Shown here: positions 42,652-51,456 of the stretch, in pieces
How positions within the stretch are numbered: the stretch's first letter is position 1
Layout of the letters: each line of letters starts with the position of its first letter
From: Corynebacterium minutissimum
Lineage (GTDB): Bacteria; Actinomycetota; Actinomycetes; Mycobacteriales; Mycobacteriaceae
NCBI RefSeq assembly: GCF_016889765.1
Contig: NZ_CP069533.1
Coordinates: forward strand, 2,604,001-2,668,000
DNA: 64,000 nucleotides
Direction: 5' to 3'
The notes under the pieces: generated by a model
Seen by the model: the letters and a program-made list of their open reading frames with translations, nothing else
Databases searched by the model: none
Told to the model about the DNA's origin: nothing
Program-made: the position numbers and the translations under genes

Positions 42652-43495
42652 ATCTACGGTGACCTTCGGCGAGAAAGCCGTTGCCGCTGGCCGCGAGCGT
42701 GGACGGCTGTGCGTCGGCATTGACCCGCACCCGCACCTGCTTGAGGCCTGGGGATTGTCTGCTGACGTTGACGGTCTTCGTACCTTCACCATGACCTGTG
42801 TGGAAGCCTTCGTGGATACCGCTGCCATGGTGAAACCGCAGGTAGCTTTCTTCGAGCGCTGTGGCTCCCAGGGCTTCGCGGTGCTGGAGGAAGCTTTGGC
42901 TGCTTTGCGTGAGGGCGGTTGCCTCAGCCTGGCCGATGCCAAGCGTGGAGATATCGGCTCCACTATGGCTGGTTATGCCGAAGCGTGGCTGGGGGAGGAC
43001 TCCCCGTTGCGTGCAGATGCGGTGACCGTCTCCCCGTACCTCGGCGTCGGTGCACTCAGCCCGGTCTTCGATGTGGCCGAGCATTCGGGTCGGGGAGTGT
43101 TTGTCCTAGCGGCAACGTCCAACCCAGAAGCGAAGGCCCTGCAATCGTTGAGCGTCGAAGGCCGTAGCGTAGCCCAGCGCGTCGTTGATGATCTGGCAGA
43201 ACGCAACGCAGCGGTGGCCACTCAAGGCGACGGTAATGAGCCGAGCGTCGGTGCTCTGGGCGTCGTTGTAGGAGCAACGCTCGACACTCCGCCAGAGTTA
43301 GACCAATTGAACGGTCCGGTTCTTTTGCCGGGCGTGGGTGCTCAGGGAGCTACGCCTGCAGATGTTCGAGCGCTGACCAAGGCAGCGCCGGAGTTAGGCT
43401 TTGCCAACGTGTCACGCGCAATTCTTTGGTGCGGCCCGAAGGTCGATGACCTGCGGAAAGCGGTAATAGAGACGGCGGCAGAGTTCCGAGATTAA
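42635..43495 (+). CDS. pyrF: Orotidine-5'-phosphate decarboxylase, type 2
   Basis: 286 residues. Converts OMP to UMP. The longer actinobacterial (type 2) form, with the lysine-aspartate catalytic motif SLADAKRGDIGSTM near residue 95, CVGIDPHPHLLEAWGL near 26 and LLPGVGAQGATPADV near 230. ATG 42635 lies inside carB (overlap 17 bases), giving MPQPTKSTVTFGEK. Last gene of the operon before a hairpin. pyrD and pyrE are not in this cluster. Confidence 0.95.
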   Translation: MPQPTKSTVTFGEKAVAAGRERGRLCVGIDPHPHLLEAWGLSADVDGLRTFTMTCVEAFVDTAAMVKPQVAFFERCGSQGFAVLEEALAALREGGCLSLADAKRGDIGSTMAGYAEAWLGEDSPLRADAVTVSPYLGVGALSPVFDVAEHSGRGVFVLAATSNPEAKALQSLSVEGRSVAQRVVDDLAERNAAVATQGDGNEPSVGALGVVVGATLDTPPELDQLNGPVLLPGVGAQGATPADVRALTKAAPELGFANVSRAILWCGPKVDDLRKAVIETAAEFRD

Positions 43496-43498
43496 GTT

Positions 43499-43529
43499 AA
43501 CGGCGTGCCCAATTAACGAGCGCGCCGTT
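43499..43529 (+). terminator. Hairpin after pyrF
   Basis: AACGGCG (43499-43505) and CGCCGTT (43523-43529) form a 7-bp stem right after the pyrF stop. The tail TTACCTGGTATTTTG is only moderately T-rich. The remaining 225 bases up to mihF hold the mihF promoter but no gene. Confidence 0.45.
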
Positions 43530-43754
43530 TACCTGGTATTTTGTTTAAGGCATGTGCGTTGACGTGCAGGAACCTTTAAAAGAAGGGGACCGGGTTACGT
43601 CATCGCGTACAGACCAGTGCTAGGATTGCCAGAAGTCGGTTCGTGGAGGTAGTAAAAGCTATCCCCCGCTGGGGAAATCATGCCCCTGAGGACCGAGATT
43701 CTGGTGCCAGCCATCAGAAGAAAATGTTCACACTAATGAAATCGGAGGAAACCC

Positions 43755-44075
43755 GTGGCCCTTCCCAAGTTGACTGATGAGCAGCGCAAGGAAGCTCTCG
43801 CAAAGGCCGCTGAGGCCCGCAAGGCTCGTGCTGAGCTCAAGGCTGCGCTGAAGCGCGGCGAGACCAACCTGCAGGACGTTCTGGAGAAGGCTGAGACCGA
43901 TGAGATCATCGGCAAGACAAAGGTCTCCGCTCTCCTCGAGGCCCTGCCGAAGGTGGGCAAGGTCAAGGCTAAGGAAATCATGGAGGACCTGGAGATTGCT
44001 CAGACCCGCCGCCTGCGTGGTCTGGGTGACCGTCAGCGTCGCGCCCTGCTCGAGCGTTTCGGCTACGGCGAGTAA
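43755..44075 (+). CDS. mihF: Actinobacterial integration host factor mIHF
   Basis: 106 residues. A small basic, Lys/Ala-rich nucleoid-associated protein, found only in actinobacteria and essential in mycobacteria. It reads LPKLTDEQRKEALAKAAEARKAR then a helical region with the DNA-contacting segment VSALLEALPKVGKVKAKEIMEDLEI and the RRLRGLGDRQRRALLERFG end. GTG start with GGAGGAAA upstream. It is followed by gmk and rpoZ, as in Mycobacterium (Rv1388-Rv1390). Confidence 0.93.
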   Translation: MALPKLTDEQRKEALAKAAEARKARAELKAALKRGETNLQDVLEKAETDEIIGKTKVSALLEALPKVGKVKAKEIMEDLEIAQTRRLRGLGDRQRRALLERFGYGE

Positions 44076-44083
44076 ATAGCGCA

Positions 44084-44653
44084 ATGGCTGACGAAACTGC
44101 ACGCGGACGCCTGGTTGTTCTGGCCGGGCCGTCTGCAGTGGGTAAGTCCACTGTGGTTTCGCGCCTGCGCGACGATGTCGACAACCTCTACTTCAGCGTC
44201 TCTATGACGACGCGCCAACCCCGTCCTGGCGAGACCGACGGGGTTGACTATTTCTTCGTCACCCCGGAGGACTTCCAGGAACGTATCGACGCCGGAGACA
44301 TGCTCGAATGGGCAGAAATCCACGGCGGCTTGCAGCGTTCCGGCACGCCGGCACAGCCGGTCCAGGAAGCCTTGCAGGCTGGCCGTCCGGTGTTGGTGGA
44401 GGTTGATCTTGCAGGCGCCCGCAACGTCAAGGCGGCGATGCCGGAGGCAGAAACCGTGTTTCTTGCCCCACCCTCGTGGGATGTTCTCGTTGAGCGCCTG
44501 ACCGGGCGGGGAACGGAACCCCAGGATGTCATCGACCGCAGACTGCAGACTGCAGAGACGGAGCTTGCCGCGCAAAAGGAGTTCGACCACGTCGTAGTCA
44601 ACAATGAACTCGATGAGGCCGTAACTGCTATTAGTGCTATCCTGCGTGGATAG
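44084..44653 (+). CDS. gmk: Guanylate kinase
   Basis: 189 residues. Phosphorylates GMP to GDP. P-loop VLAGPSAVGKSTVVSRL near residue 12, GMP-binding SVSMTTRQPRPGETDGVDYFFV near 36, and RLTGRGTEPQDVIDRRLQ lid near 130. Only eight bases from the mihF stop. Confidence 0.95.
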   Translation: MADETARGRLVVLAGPSAVGKSTVVSRLRDDVDNLYFSVSMTTRQPRPGETDGVDYFFVTPEDFQERIDAGDMLEWAEIHGGLQRSGTPAQPVQEALQAGRPVLVEVDLAGARNVKAAMPEAETVFLAPPSWDVLVERLTGRGTEPQDVIDRRLQTAETELAAQKEFDHVVVNNELDEAVTAISAILRG

Positions 44654-44691
44654 ACCAAGATTTTGACCATCTACCAACAGTAAAGGTGCAT

Positions 44692-44994
44692 GTGACCAAC
44701 GTGACCACACCTGCTAATTCTGAGGCCGTAAAGCCTGAGCCAGTTTTCGATCCGCCAACGGGTATTACTGACCCGCCGATTGATGAGCTGCTGGATAAGG
44801 TCTCTTCCAAGTACGCACTGGTGATCTTCGCCGCGAAGCGAGCGCGTCAGATTAACAGCTACTACCAGGAACAAGACGAAGGCGTCTTCGAGTTCGTTGG
44901 ACCGCTGGTGACCCCGGAGCCGGGTGAGAAGCCGCTGTCCATCGCCCTGCGTGAGATCGAGGCCGGTCTCCTCGACCACGAGGAAGGCAACTAG
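44692..44994 (+). CDS. rpoZ: DNA-directed RNA polymerase, omega subunit
   Basis: 100 residues. The omega core ITDPPIDELLDKVSSKYALVIFAAKRARQINSYY carries the conserved helix that clasps beta-prime, followed by PLVTPEPGEKPLSIALREI. GTG 44692 was chosen because AAAGG (44682-44686) is well spaced; an in-frame GTG at 44686 would add two residues. A strong hairpin follows. Confidence 0.93.
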   Translation: MTNVTTPANSEAVKPEPVFDPPTGITDPPIDELLDKVSSKYALVIFAAKRARQINSYYQEQDEGVFEFVGPLVTPEPGEKPLSIALREIEAGLLDHEEGN

Positions 44995-45100
44995 GCTCTA
45001 CGCGGGTTAACGCGTCGACTGACTGTGTCTCGTGGCTTCCGGGCCTGCCGGGCCGAGGGGTTCACCGCCGGGCGATTGAACACAGTGAATTGTCTTCGAT

Positions 45101-45140
45101 ACCCACCCATGCATCTTGAAGGAAGCATGGGTGGGTTTCC
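45101..45140 (+). terminator. Terminator after rpoZ
   Basis: ACCCACCCATGC (45101-45112) pairs perfectly with GCATGGGTGGGT (45125-45136) around 12 bases, followed by TTCC. It ends the mihF-gmk-rpoZ unit. Confidence 0.75.
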
Positions 45141-45164
45141 TGCGTCTTGGGTAACATCGTCCGG

Positions 45165-46433
45165 GTGAAGGACGTACAGGAAACCCCAGACATGACCAGT
45201 GCCCACCGTCGCATCCTTGTCGGTGTGGCCGGCGGCATCGCCGCATACAAAGCCTGCCACCTCATTCGTGACTTCAAAGAGCAAGGCGATGATGTTCGCG
45301 TCATACCTACTGAATCTGCCCTGAATTTTGTCGGCGCGGCCACCTTCGAGGCTCTATCAGGCAACCCGGTCTCAACTTCTGTGTTTGATGCGGTGGATGA
45401 AGTTCAGCATGTGGCTTTGGGCCAGCAAGCAGATGCCGTCGTTATCGCGCCAGCAACGGCGGATCTCATTGCACGGCTAGCCTGTGGCCGTGCGGATGAT
45501 TTGCTCACTGCATCCGTACTCGTGGCGACATGCCCGGTCATCGTAGTTCCCGCGATGCATACTGAGATGTGGCTGAATCCGGCAACACAAGACAACGTGG
45601 CAACGCTGCGCCGCCGTGGGATTACCGTTATGGAACCCGCACACGGACGTCTTACTGGTAAGGACACTGGTGCTGGACGGCTGCCGGAGCCGAACCAGAT
45701 CGCCGAGTTTGCACGTACCGTCATGGACGGCCATCAGGTTCCTTTCGACTGGCAAGGCTGCAAGGTTGTCGTTTCCGCCGGTGGCACCCAGGAGAATCTG
45801 GATCCAGTACGGTTCCTTGGTAACCGTTCATCGGGCCGCCAAGGCTTTGCATTAGCGGAGATTGCCGCTCAGCGCGGGGCTGATGTCACAATCGTTGCGG
45901 GAGCTACTGAGGATCTTCCGGTTCCCTCCGGTGCCGACGTAGTACGCGTGACCTCAACACGCGATATGGAGGCTGCCATGAACGAGCATTCCGCAGATGC
46001 CGATATCGTCATTATGGCCGCCGCGGTAGCGGACTATCGCCCAGCACACGTGGCCGATTCCAAGATGAAAAAAGGTGCCGCTGACGAGGATTTGGCGCGA
46101 CTCGAGCTCGTGGAGAACCCAGATATCCTCAAAGGCCTCGTGAAGCGACGCGACAGTGGAGAAATCAACAAAGACGCCGTCATTGTAGGCTTCGCTGCCG
46201 AGACCGGCGATGACAACACAAGCGTTCTTGAGTACGCCCAGCAGAAGTTTCACCGGAAGGGCTGCGATGTCCTTATGGCCAATGAAGTGGGCGAAGGCAA
46301 GGTCTTTGGACAACCCACTAGCGCGGGGTGGATCCTTCGGCGCAATGCTGAGCCGGTAGTGGTGGAGCACGGCAGCAAACAAGTAGTGGCGGCGCAGATT
46401 CTTGATGCAGTGAATGAAATGCTTCCGGTGTAG
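45165..46433 (+). CDS. coaBC: Bifunctional phosphopantothenoylcysteine decarboxylase / phosphopantothenate-cysteine ligase
   Basis: 422 residues from GTG 45165 (TAACAT seven bases upstream, leaderless pattern); ATG 45192 with CAGGAAA upstream is the alternative. The CoaC flavoprotein half (about 10-195) has ILVGVAGGIAAYKACHLIR, APATADLIARLACGRADDLL and PAMHTEMWLNPATQDN. The CoaB half (about 200-420) has VVVSAGGTQENLDPVRFLGNRSSG, AAAVADYRPA and KKGAADEDLARLELVENPDIL. It supplies two steps of coenzyme A synthesis; coaD is also in this window (29153-29638). Confidence 0.94.
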   Translation: MKDVQETPDMTSAHRRILVGVAGGIAAYKACHLIRDFKEQGDDVRVIPTESALNFVGAATFEALSGNPVSTSVFDAVDEVQHVALGQQADAVVIAPATADLIARLACGRADDLLTASVLVATCPVIVVPAMHTEMWLNPATQDNVATLRRRGITVMEPAHGRLTGKDTGAGRLPEPNQIAEFARTVMDGHQVPFDWQGCKVVVSAGGTQENLDPVRFLGNRSSGRQGFALAEIAAQRGADVTIVAGATEDLPVPSGADVVRVTSTRDMEAAMNEHSADADIVIMAAAVADYRPAHVADSKMKKGAADEDLARLELVENPDILKGLVKRRDSGEINKDAVIVGFAAETGDDNTSVLEYAQQKFHRKGCDVLMANEVGEGKVFGQPTSAGWILRRNAEPVVVEHGSKQVVAAQILDAVNEMLPV

Positions 46434-46442
46434 CGGTCATTC

Positions 46443-46471
46443 TTGCAGCTGTAGACCGCTTGGTCTACGAT
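46443..46471 (+). promoter_or_regulatory. metK promoter with McbR-type operator
   Basis: -35 TTGCAG (46443-46448) and -10 TACGAT (46466-46471) are 17 bases apart. Between them is TAGAC (46452-46456), CGCTTG, GTCTA (46463-46467), the exact TAGAC-N6-GTCTA motif of McbR, the corynebacterial repressor of sulphur-amino-acid genes. Binding would block polymerase directly. S-adenosylhomocysteine is the known effector of McbR in C. glutamicum, where the same motif controls metK. Confidence 0.8.
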
Positions 46472-46477
46472 GGGCTG

Positions 46478-46565
46478 GTGTCAACGCGCCGCTACTTCAT
46501 GCTGGGATCTATGACCAGCCTCTCAACCCATCTCACGGCGCGCGGAACTAGCTTAAGGACAATGT
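46478..46565 (+). other. Structured metK leader
   Basis: The predicted 88-base leader can form a 7-bp outer stem, CGCGCCG (46485-46491) with CGGCGCG (46536-46542), enclosing a hairpin GCTGG (46501-46505) with CCAGC (46515-46519). The AAGGAC ribosome binding site is outside the stem. It does not match a SAM riboswitch consensus that can be recognised here. It may only be GC-rich leader; see findings. Confidence 0.35.
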
Positions 46566-47789
46566 GTGACTGAATCAGCTACCCAGGCAGTACGCCTCTT
46601 CACCAGCGAATCCGTGACAGAAGGTCATCCGGATAAGATTTGTGATGCGATCTCGGACGCCATTCTTGACGCCCTACTGGAGGTCGACCCCGATGCCCAC
46701 GTCGCCGTCGAAACGATGGTGACCACGGGCCAGGTCCATGTCGTGGGCGAGGTCCGCACCTCCGGCTATGTCGAAATCCCTCAGATTGTTCGCAAGACTC
46801 TCGTGGACATCGGATTCACCTCGTCTGATGTGGGCTTCGATGGCCGTACCTGCGGCGTCAACGTCGCCATCGGTGAGCAGTCTCAGGAGATCGGCGCCGG
46901 TGTGGATGCCTCCACCGAAGTTCGTTCCGGTGACTATGAGGATGATGACCAGTACGGTGCCGGCGATCAAGGCCTCATGTTCGGCTATGCCACTAACGAG
47001 ACGCCTGAGTTTATGCCGCTGCCGATTTCCACGGCTCACCGCCTATCCCGCCGTCTGACCCAGGTGCGTAAGGAAGGAATTATTCCCTCCCTGCGTCCCG
47101 ATGGCAAAACTCAGGTGACCTTTGCCTACGACGAGGACGATGTACCGACCCGTCTGGAAACTATTGTGATCTCTACCCAACACGATCCGGACGTTACGCA
47201 GGAATGGCTCACTGAACAGCTGCGTACGCACGTGGTGGAATGGGTTATCGATGATGCCGAGTTGGGCAAGTACTACACCGATGACACCGAACTGCTCATC
47301 AACCCGTCTGGTTCCTTCATCTTGGGTGGGCCCATGGGTGATGCCGGTCTGACCGGCCGCAAGATTATCGTCGATACCTATGGCGGCATGGCCCGCCACG
47401 GCGGCGGCGCGTTCTCCGGCAAGGACCCAAGCAAGGTGGACCGTTCTGCTGCCTACGCAATGCGCTGGGTGGCTAAGAACATCGTGGCTGCCGGTCTTGC
47501 TGACCGCGCCGAAGTTCAGGTGGCCTATGCCATCGGTCGTGCGAAGCCGGTAGGCCTGTACGTCGAGACTTTTGGCACTGCTAAGAACGGGTTGACCGAC
47601 GGAGCCATTCAGGCCGCTGTCAACAAGGTCTTTGACCTTCGACCGGCTGTCATCATCCGCGATTTGGACCTGCTGCGCCCGCTCTACAGTGCGACTGCCG
47701 CCTACGGCCACTTCGGCCGAACCGACGTCGACCTGCCGTGGGAGGACACCTCCCGCGCTGAAGATCTACGCCGCGCTGCCGGCCTGTAG
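46566..47789 (+). CDS. metK: S-adenosylmethionine synthetase
   Basis: 407 residues. Makes SAM from methionine and ATP. Motifs: TSESVTEGHPDKICDAISDAILD near residue 12, GAGDQGLMFGYATNETPEFMPLP near 135 with the conserved hexapeptide GAGDQG, and the P-loop-like GGGAFSGKDPSKVDRSAAYA near 280. GTG start with AAGGAC upstream. An exact McbR operator lies in its promoter. Confidence 0.97.
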   Translation: MTESATQAVRLFTSESVTEGHPDKICDAISDAILDALLEVDPDAHVAVETMVTTGQVHVVGEVRTSGYVEIPQIVRKTLVDIGFTSSDVGFDGRTCGVNVAIGEQSQEIGAGVDASTEVRSGDYEDDDQYGAGDQGLMFGYATNETPEFMPLPISTAHRLSRRLTQVRKEGIIPSLRPDGKTQVTFAYDEDDVPTRLETIVISTQHDPDVTQEWLTEQLRTHVVEWVIDDAELGKYYTDDTELLINPSGSFILGGPMGDAGLTGRKIIVDTYGGMARHGGGAFSGKDPSKVDRSAAYAMRWVAKNIVAAGLADRAEVQVAYAIGRAKPVGLYVETFGTAKNGLTDGAIQAAVNKVFDLRPAVIIRDLDLLRPLYSATAAYGHFGRTDVDLPWEDTSRAEDLRRAAGL

Positions 47790-47800
47790 AATCGGGCACT

Positions 47801-49834
47801 ATGCCCAAGAAGACACCCGCCGCCCATCAACCGGTCGGGCGGGTGTTGCCTTTCTTGGGGGTAGCACACCTGGACCGTGCCTTTGATTACCTCATTGATG
47901 AGGCAGATTCAGAGGCAGCGCAACCGGGTGTTCGCGTGCGCATCCGGTTTAACGGGCGGCTGGTTGACGCCATCCTTCTCGCCCGCGGTAGTGATTCAGA
48001 ATTTGAGGGATCGCTGCGCTATATTGACCGAGTCATTTCGCCGTACGCGGTATATACGCCCGTCATGTCAGCATTAGTGGATTCTCTAGCAGCCCGTTAT
48101 GGCGGGGTGCGTTCTGACATTATTCGTACGGCTATTCCGGCACGTCATGCGAAGGCGGAAGAAGCCGATCTTGAGACGCCGTGGGAAGAGTTAGGCAGCA
48201 TTGAGCACCCAGATCTTTCTGCGTGGTCACGGTATGAATATGGTGAGTCCTTCGTTGACTCGGTTCTAGCTGGGCACATCGCTCGTGCTGCCTGGCAAAT
48301 AGCGCCTGGCGCAGATTGGGCTGAAGCACTCGCAGCTCTCGGCGCGAGCGTGGCGATCAAGGGCGGGGGAGTGCTCATGGTCGTTCCTGACCAGCGAGAC
48401 CTCGACCGGTTGGAAAAGGCCTTCCGGCAGTATGTCTCCGCCAAGCAGGTTACTGTGCTTGCTCACAGCACTGGCCCCCAGGCGCGCTATCGGCGCTACC
48501 TTTCTGCGCTGACTGGTCAATCCCGCATTGTCATTGGAACGCGTTCGGCGGCTTTTGCTCCTGTCAAAGACTTACAGCTTGCGGTCATCCTCAATGATGG
48601 TGACGATAACCTCGTGGATAACCTTAAGCCCTACGTCCATGCTCGCGAGGTACTCAGTACGCGTTCTGCACACGAAGGCTGCAGCTTCATTGTGGCTGGT
48701 CATTCGCGTACCGCTGAGGTTCAGCTCTTAGTGGAGTCTGGGTGGGCCCACAACCTCGTCCCCACAGAAGAGGCGCTTAAAGCCTCCCGCCCTGACATCG
48801 TCCCGGTAGGTGCCTTCGGAGTACAACTCGCTAGGCACATGCAGGGAGGAACCACCTCGGTTTCTGGTCCAGCTTTCCAGGCCACGCGAGCTGCCCTCGA
48901 CCGTGGCGAGCCTGTCCTCGTTCAAGTGCCGCGTAAAGGTTACGCACCAATCCTTGCCTGCGGGCAGTGCTCTTCCCCGGCGCGCTGCCGGCACTGCAAC
49001 GGCCCGCTGGGTCTTCCCGCCGCCGGAAGTACCAACTCCCAGTCGGCGTCTTTGCCTACCTGCCGTTGGTGTGGGCGAGTGGACACACACTATCGCTGTT
49101 CCGAGTGCGGCTCACCGCGTCTGCGCGCCATCGTGCTGGGGTCCGAGCGCACAGCGGAGGAGCTAGGCCGCGCCTTCCCCCAGACTCGTATTATTCTGTC
49201 GGGTGGTTCGAAGGTGATCGATGAGATCCCACAAGGGCCGGCTCTCGTTATTGCAACACCCGGTGCGGAACCTTATGTGGCGGACAACGGTCATTATGGT
49301 GCAGCATTACTCGTGGAGACTGGTGCGCTATTGGGCCGCCAGGATCTGCGCGCAACGGAAGATACCCTGGCTAAGTGGGCTGCCGCGGCGAGTCTCGTCT
49401 GCCCAGCGGAAGCCGGTGGTGCGGTCATTGTGGCGGCTGACGAACAGCTACCACTCGTGGGCTTCTTTATGAACTGGGACATGGTGGGCGCTGCTGCCGC
49501 AGAGTTGCACGCACGTCGGGAGGTGCGTTTCCCACCCGCCGTGCATATGGCAGCTATCGATGGCGCTGATGCTTCCTTGGCTTCCTTCCTTGAGCTGGTA
49601 GAGCTCCCGGAACATGCTGAGCTTCTCGGCCCCGTGCCCTTGCCGCCTGGTGTGAGTCTGCCGGGCGACTATGACCGCGAGCGCGGCGGCGAGCCTCAGC
49701 GCTTGCTCTTGCGCACCCCTCTAGGGCCGCGTTCGGAACTTGGAGTGAGGTTGCGTACCGCGAACGCGGTGCGCAGTGCACGCAAAGATGTGTTGCCGCT
49801 ACGTATCGCCGTCGATCCCATCAACATTGGTTAG
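47801..49834 (+). CDS. priA: Primosomal protein PriA, ATPase motifs lost
   Basis: 677 residues. The N-terminal DNA-binding domain (RVLPFLGVAHLDRAFDYLI, about 12-110) and the central Zn-binding region (four CxxC pairs, CGQC, CRHC, CRWC and CSEC, near 385-440) are kept. The Walker A position, normally GVTGSGKT, reads IAPGADWAEAL and there is no lysine-threonine. The DEEH box is replaced by AVILNDGDDNLVDN. So the protein keeps DNA- and probably partner-binding parts but cannot be an ordinary helicase. This loss is usual in actinobacterial PriA. Length is close to the family. Expected role: replication restart scaffold, inferred. Confidence 0.88.
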   Translation: MPKKTPAAHQPVGRVLPFLGVAHLDRAFDYLIDEADSEAAQPGVRVRIRFNGRLVDAILLARGSDSEFEGSLRYIDRVISPYAVYTPVMSALVDSLAARYGGVRSDIIRTAIPARHAKAEEADLETPWEELGSIEHPDLSAWSRYEYGESFVDSVLAGHIARAAWQIAPGADWAEALAALGASVAIKGGGVLMVVPDQRDLDRLEKAFRQYVSAKQVTVLAHSTGPQARYRRYLSALTGQSRIVIGTRSAAFAPVKDLQLAVILNDGDDNLVDNLKPYVHAREVLSTRSAHEGCSFIVAGHSRTAEVQLLVESGWAHNLVPTEEALKASRPDIVPVGAFGVQLARHMQGGTTSVSGPAFQATRAALDRGEPVLVQVPRKGYAPILACGQCSSPARCRHCNGPLGLPAAGSTNSQSASLPTCRWCGRVDTHYRCSECGSPRLRAIVLGSERTAEELGRAFPQTRIILSGGSKVIDEIPQGPALVIATPGAEPYVADNGHYGAALLVETGALLGRQDLRATEDTLAKWAAAASLVCPAEAGGAVIVAADEQLPLVGFFMNWDMVGAAAAELHARREVRFPPAVHMAAIDGADASLASFLELVELPEHAELLGPVPLPPGVSLPGDYDRERGGEPQRLLLRTPLGPRSELGVRLRTANAVRSARKDVLPLRIAVDPINIG

Positions 49835-49925
49835 GCAGCACGCACGAGGGGTACCTCGTCGGCGCGGATGGTGCGCGGTGAACTATTGTCGGTCAAGAAC
49901 ATCCCAACGACGAGGAGTACTCACC

Positions 49926-50435
49926 ATGACTGTGCGCGAGGTTCGCCTATATGGCGATCCCGTCCTGAATACCCGTGCCGAGGAGATTACCGAGTTCGGG
50001 CCATCCCTCGAGCGCCTTGCTCAAGACATGCTTGAGACGATGGAGGATGCCGGTGGAGTCGGCCTCGCTGCTAACCAAATTGGCCTGACCAAGCGCATCT
50101 TTGTCTTCGATTGCTCGCATTATCAAGATGGGCTTCGTGGGGCCATTGTCAATCCAGAATGGGACGCCATAGGGAAGGATACCCAGCTAGGAACCGAGGG
50201 CTGTTTGTCCATCCCGGGCATCTCGCAGCCAACTGAGCGCTACAACACGGTCCGAGTGCGCGGCTCCGATCCCTCAGGACGGCCCTTGGCGATGGTGGCG
50301 TCAGGCCTTATGGCGCGGTGTATTCAGCACGAGACCGACCACCTTGACGGCGTGCTTTTCCTGCAGCGCTTGAGTAGAGAGCTACGGAAGGAATCTATGA
50401 AGACCATCCGAGAATCAGACTGGTTTAACGCGTAA
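49926..50435 (+). CDS. def: Peptide deformylase
   Basis: 169 residues. Removes the formyl group from nascent protein starts. The three metalloprotease motifs are visible: GVGLAANQIG near residue 43, EGCLSIPG near 100 (Cys ligand) and QHETDHLDG near 140 (two His ligands and the catalytic Glu). ATG 49926 chosen because upstream in-frame starts run into priA; GAGGAG lies upstream. fmt follows. Confidence 0.95.
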   Translation: MTVREVRLYGDPVLNTRAEEITEFGPSLERLAQDMLETMEDAGGVGLAANQIGLTKRIFVFDCSHYQDGLRGAIVNPEWDAIGKDTQLGTEGCLSIPGISQPTERYNTVRVRGSDPSGRPLAMVASGLMARCIQHETDHLDGVLFLQRLSRELRKESMKTIRESDWFNA

Positions 50436-50490
50436 TACACATCCGCATTCGCGAACCCTATACGTTTACTAGAAAGGTACGAGTCTTACA

Positions 50491-51456
50491 GTGCGCATCA
50501 TTTTCGCCGGAACCCCCGAGCCAGCCGTTGTGGCGCTGGAGAAGCTCATTGCTTCCCGTCACGAGGTCGCTGCCGTCATTACCCGCCCAGATGCCCGCCG
50601 CGGTCGTGGACGCACCCTTCACCCGAGTCCGGTCAAGGTTCTGGCGGAGAAACATGGCATTGAGGTGCTGACGCCGTCCACACTGAAGCCGGGGACCGAG
50701 GACGGCGATGCCCTTCGCGCACGTCTCGCCGAGCTTTCTCCCGAGGCCATTCCGGTGGTGGCCTATGGCAACCTCATTACTGAAGACCTTCTTCAGGTTC
50801 CGGCCCACGGTTGGGTAAACCTGCACTTCTCCCTGCTTCCCGCGTGGCGCGGCGCGGCCCCGGTACAGGCATCCATTGCTGCCGGGGATGAGGTCACTGG
50901 AGTCACCACCTTCCGCATCGACAAGGGGCTGGATACCGGTGACATCCTTGCGACCTTGGAGGAGCGAATCCAGCCCACCGATACCGCAGATGATCTGCTC
51001 ACACGCCTTGCTTACGCAGGGGCGGACCTCCTCGTAGAGACGATGGATGGGCTCGAGGACGGCAGCATTTCCCCGCAGCCGCAGGAAGGGGAAGCGACGT
51101 ACGCGCACAAGATTGCTACTGAGGATGCCCGGATTGAGTGGGCAGCGCCTGCCGACGTCATCGACCGCCACATCCGCGCTCACACTCCAGGTCCAGGTGC
51201 ATGGACGCTGCTGGGCGAGTCCCGCCTTAAGGTCGGCCCTATCAGCCTGGCTGATGGTGAATCGGGCGCGTCTGCGTTGCGCCCAGGCGAGGTCCGAGTA
51301 GGAAAAAAGGAGGTCCTCGTCGGCACGGGCAGCACCGCAGTGCGCCTGGGACAGGTTCAGCCACCAGGAAAGAAGATGATGAACGCCGCCGATTGGGGCA
51401 GGGGATTGAGCAGCCAGATGGCCAAGGATGAACAGGATGAGGTGACCTTCTCGTGA
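50491..51456 (+). CDS. fmt: Methionyl-tRNA formyltransferase
   Basis: 321 residues. Adds the formyl group to initiator Met-tRNA. N10-formyl-THF-binding region HFSLLPAWRGAAPVQASIAAGD near residue 112, with the family's SLLP-x-WRG-AP motif, preceded by VVAYGNLITEDLL and followed by the C-terminal OB-like domain (RPGEVRVGKKEVLVGTGSTAV). GTG start. Overlaps rsmB by four bases (GTGA). Confidence 0.95.
   Translation: MRIIFAGTPEPAVVALEKLIASRHEVAAVITRPDARRGRGRTLHPSPVKVLAEKHGIEVLTPSTLKPGTEDGDALRARLAELSPEAIPVVAYGNLITEDLLQVPAHGWVNLHFSLLPAWRGAAPVQASIAAGDEVTGVTTFRIDKGLDTGDILATLEERIQPTDTADDLLTRLAYAGADLLVETMDGLEDGSISPQPQEGEATYAHKIATEDARIEWAAPADVIDRHIRAHTPGPGAWTLLGESRLKVGPISLADGESGASALRPGEVRVGKKEVLVGTGSTAVRLGQVQPPGKKMMNAADWGRGLSSQMAKDEQDEVTFS

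Noticed and set aside
46478..46565. Known SAM riboswitch before metK
   Set aside because: No match to the conserved cores I can recall; only generic GC-rich pairing, reported as a low-confidence leader.
49844..49859. ACGAGG-GGTA-CCTCGT hairpin between priA and def
   Set aside because: Only six pairs and no T tract; not enough to call a terminator.
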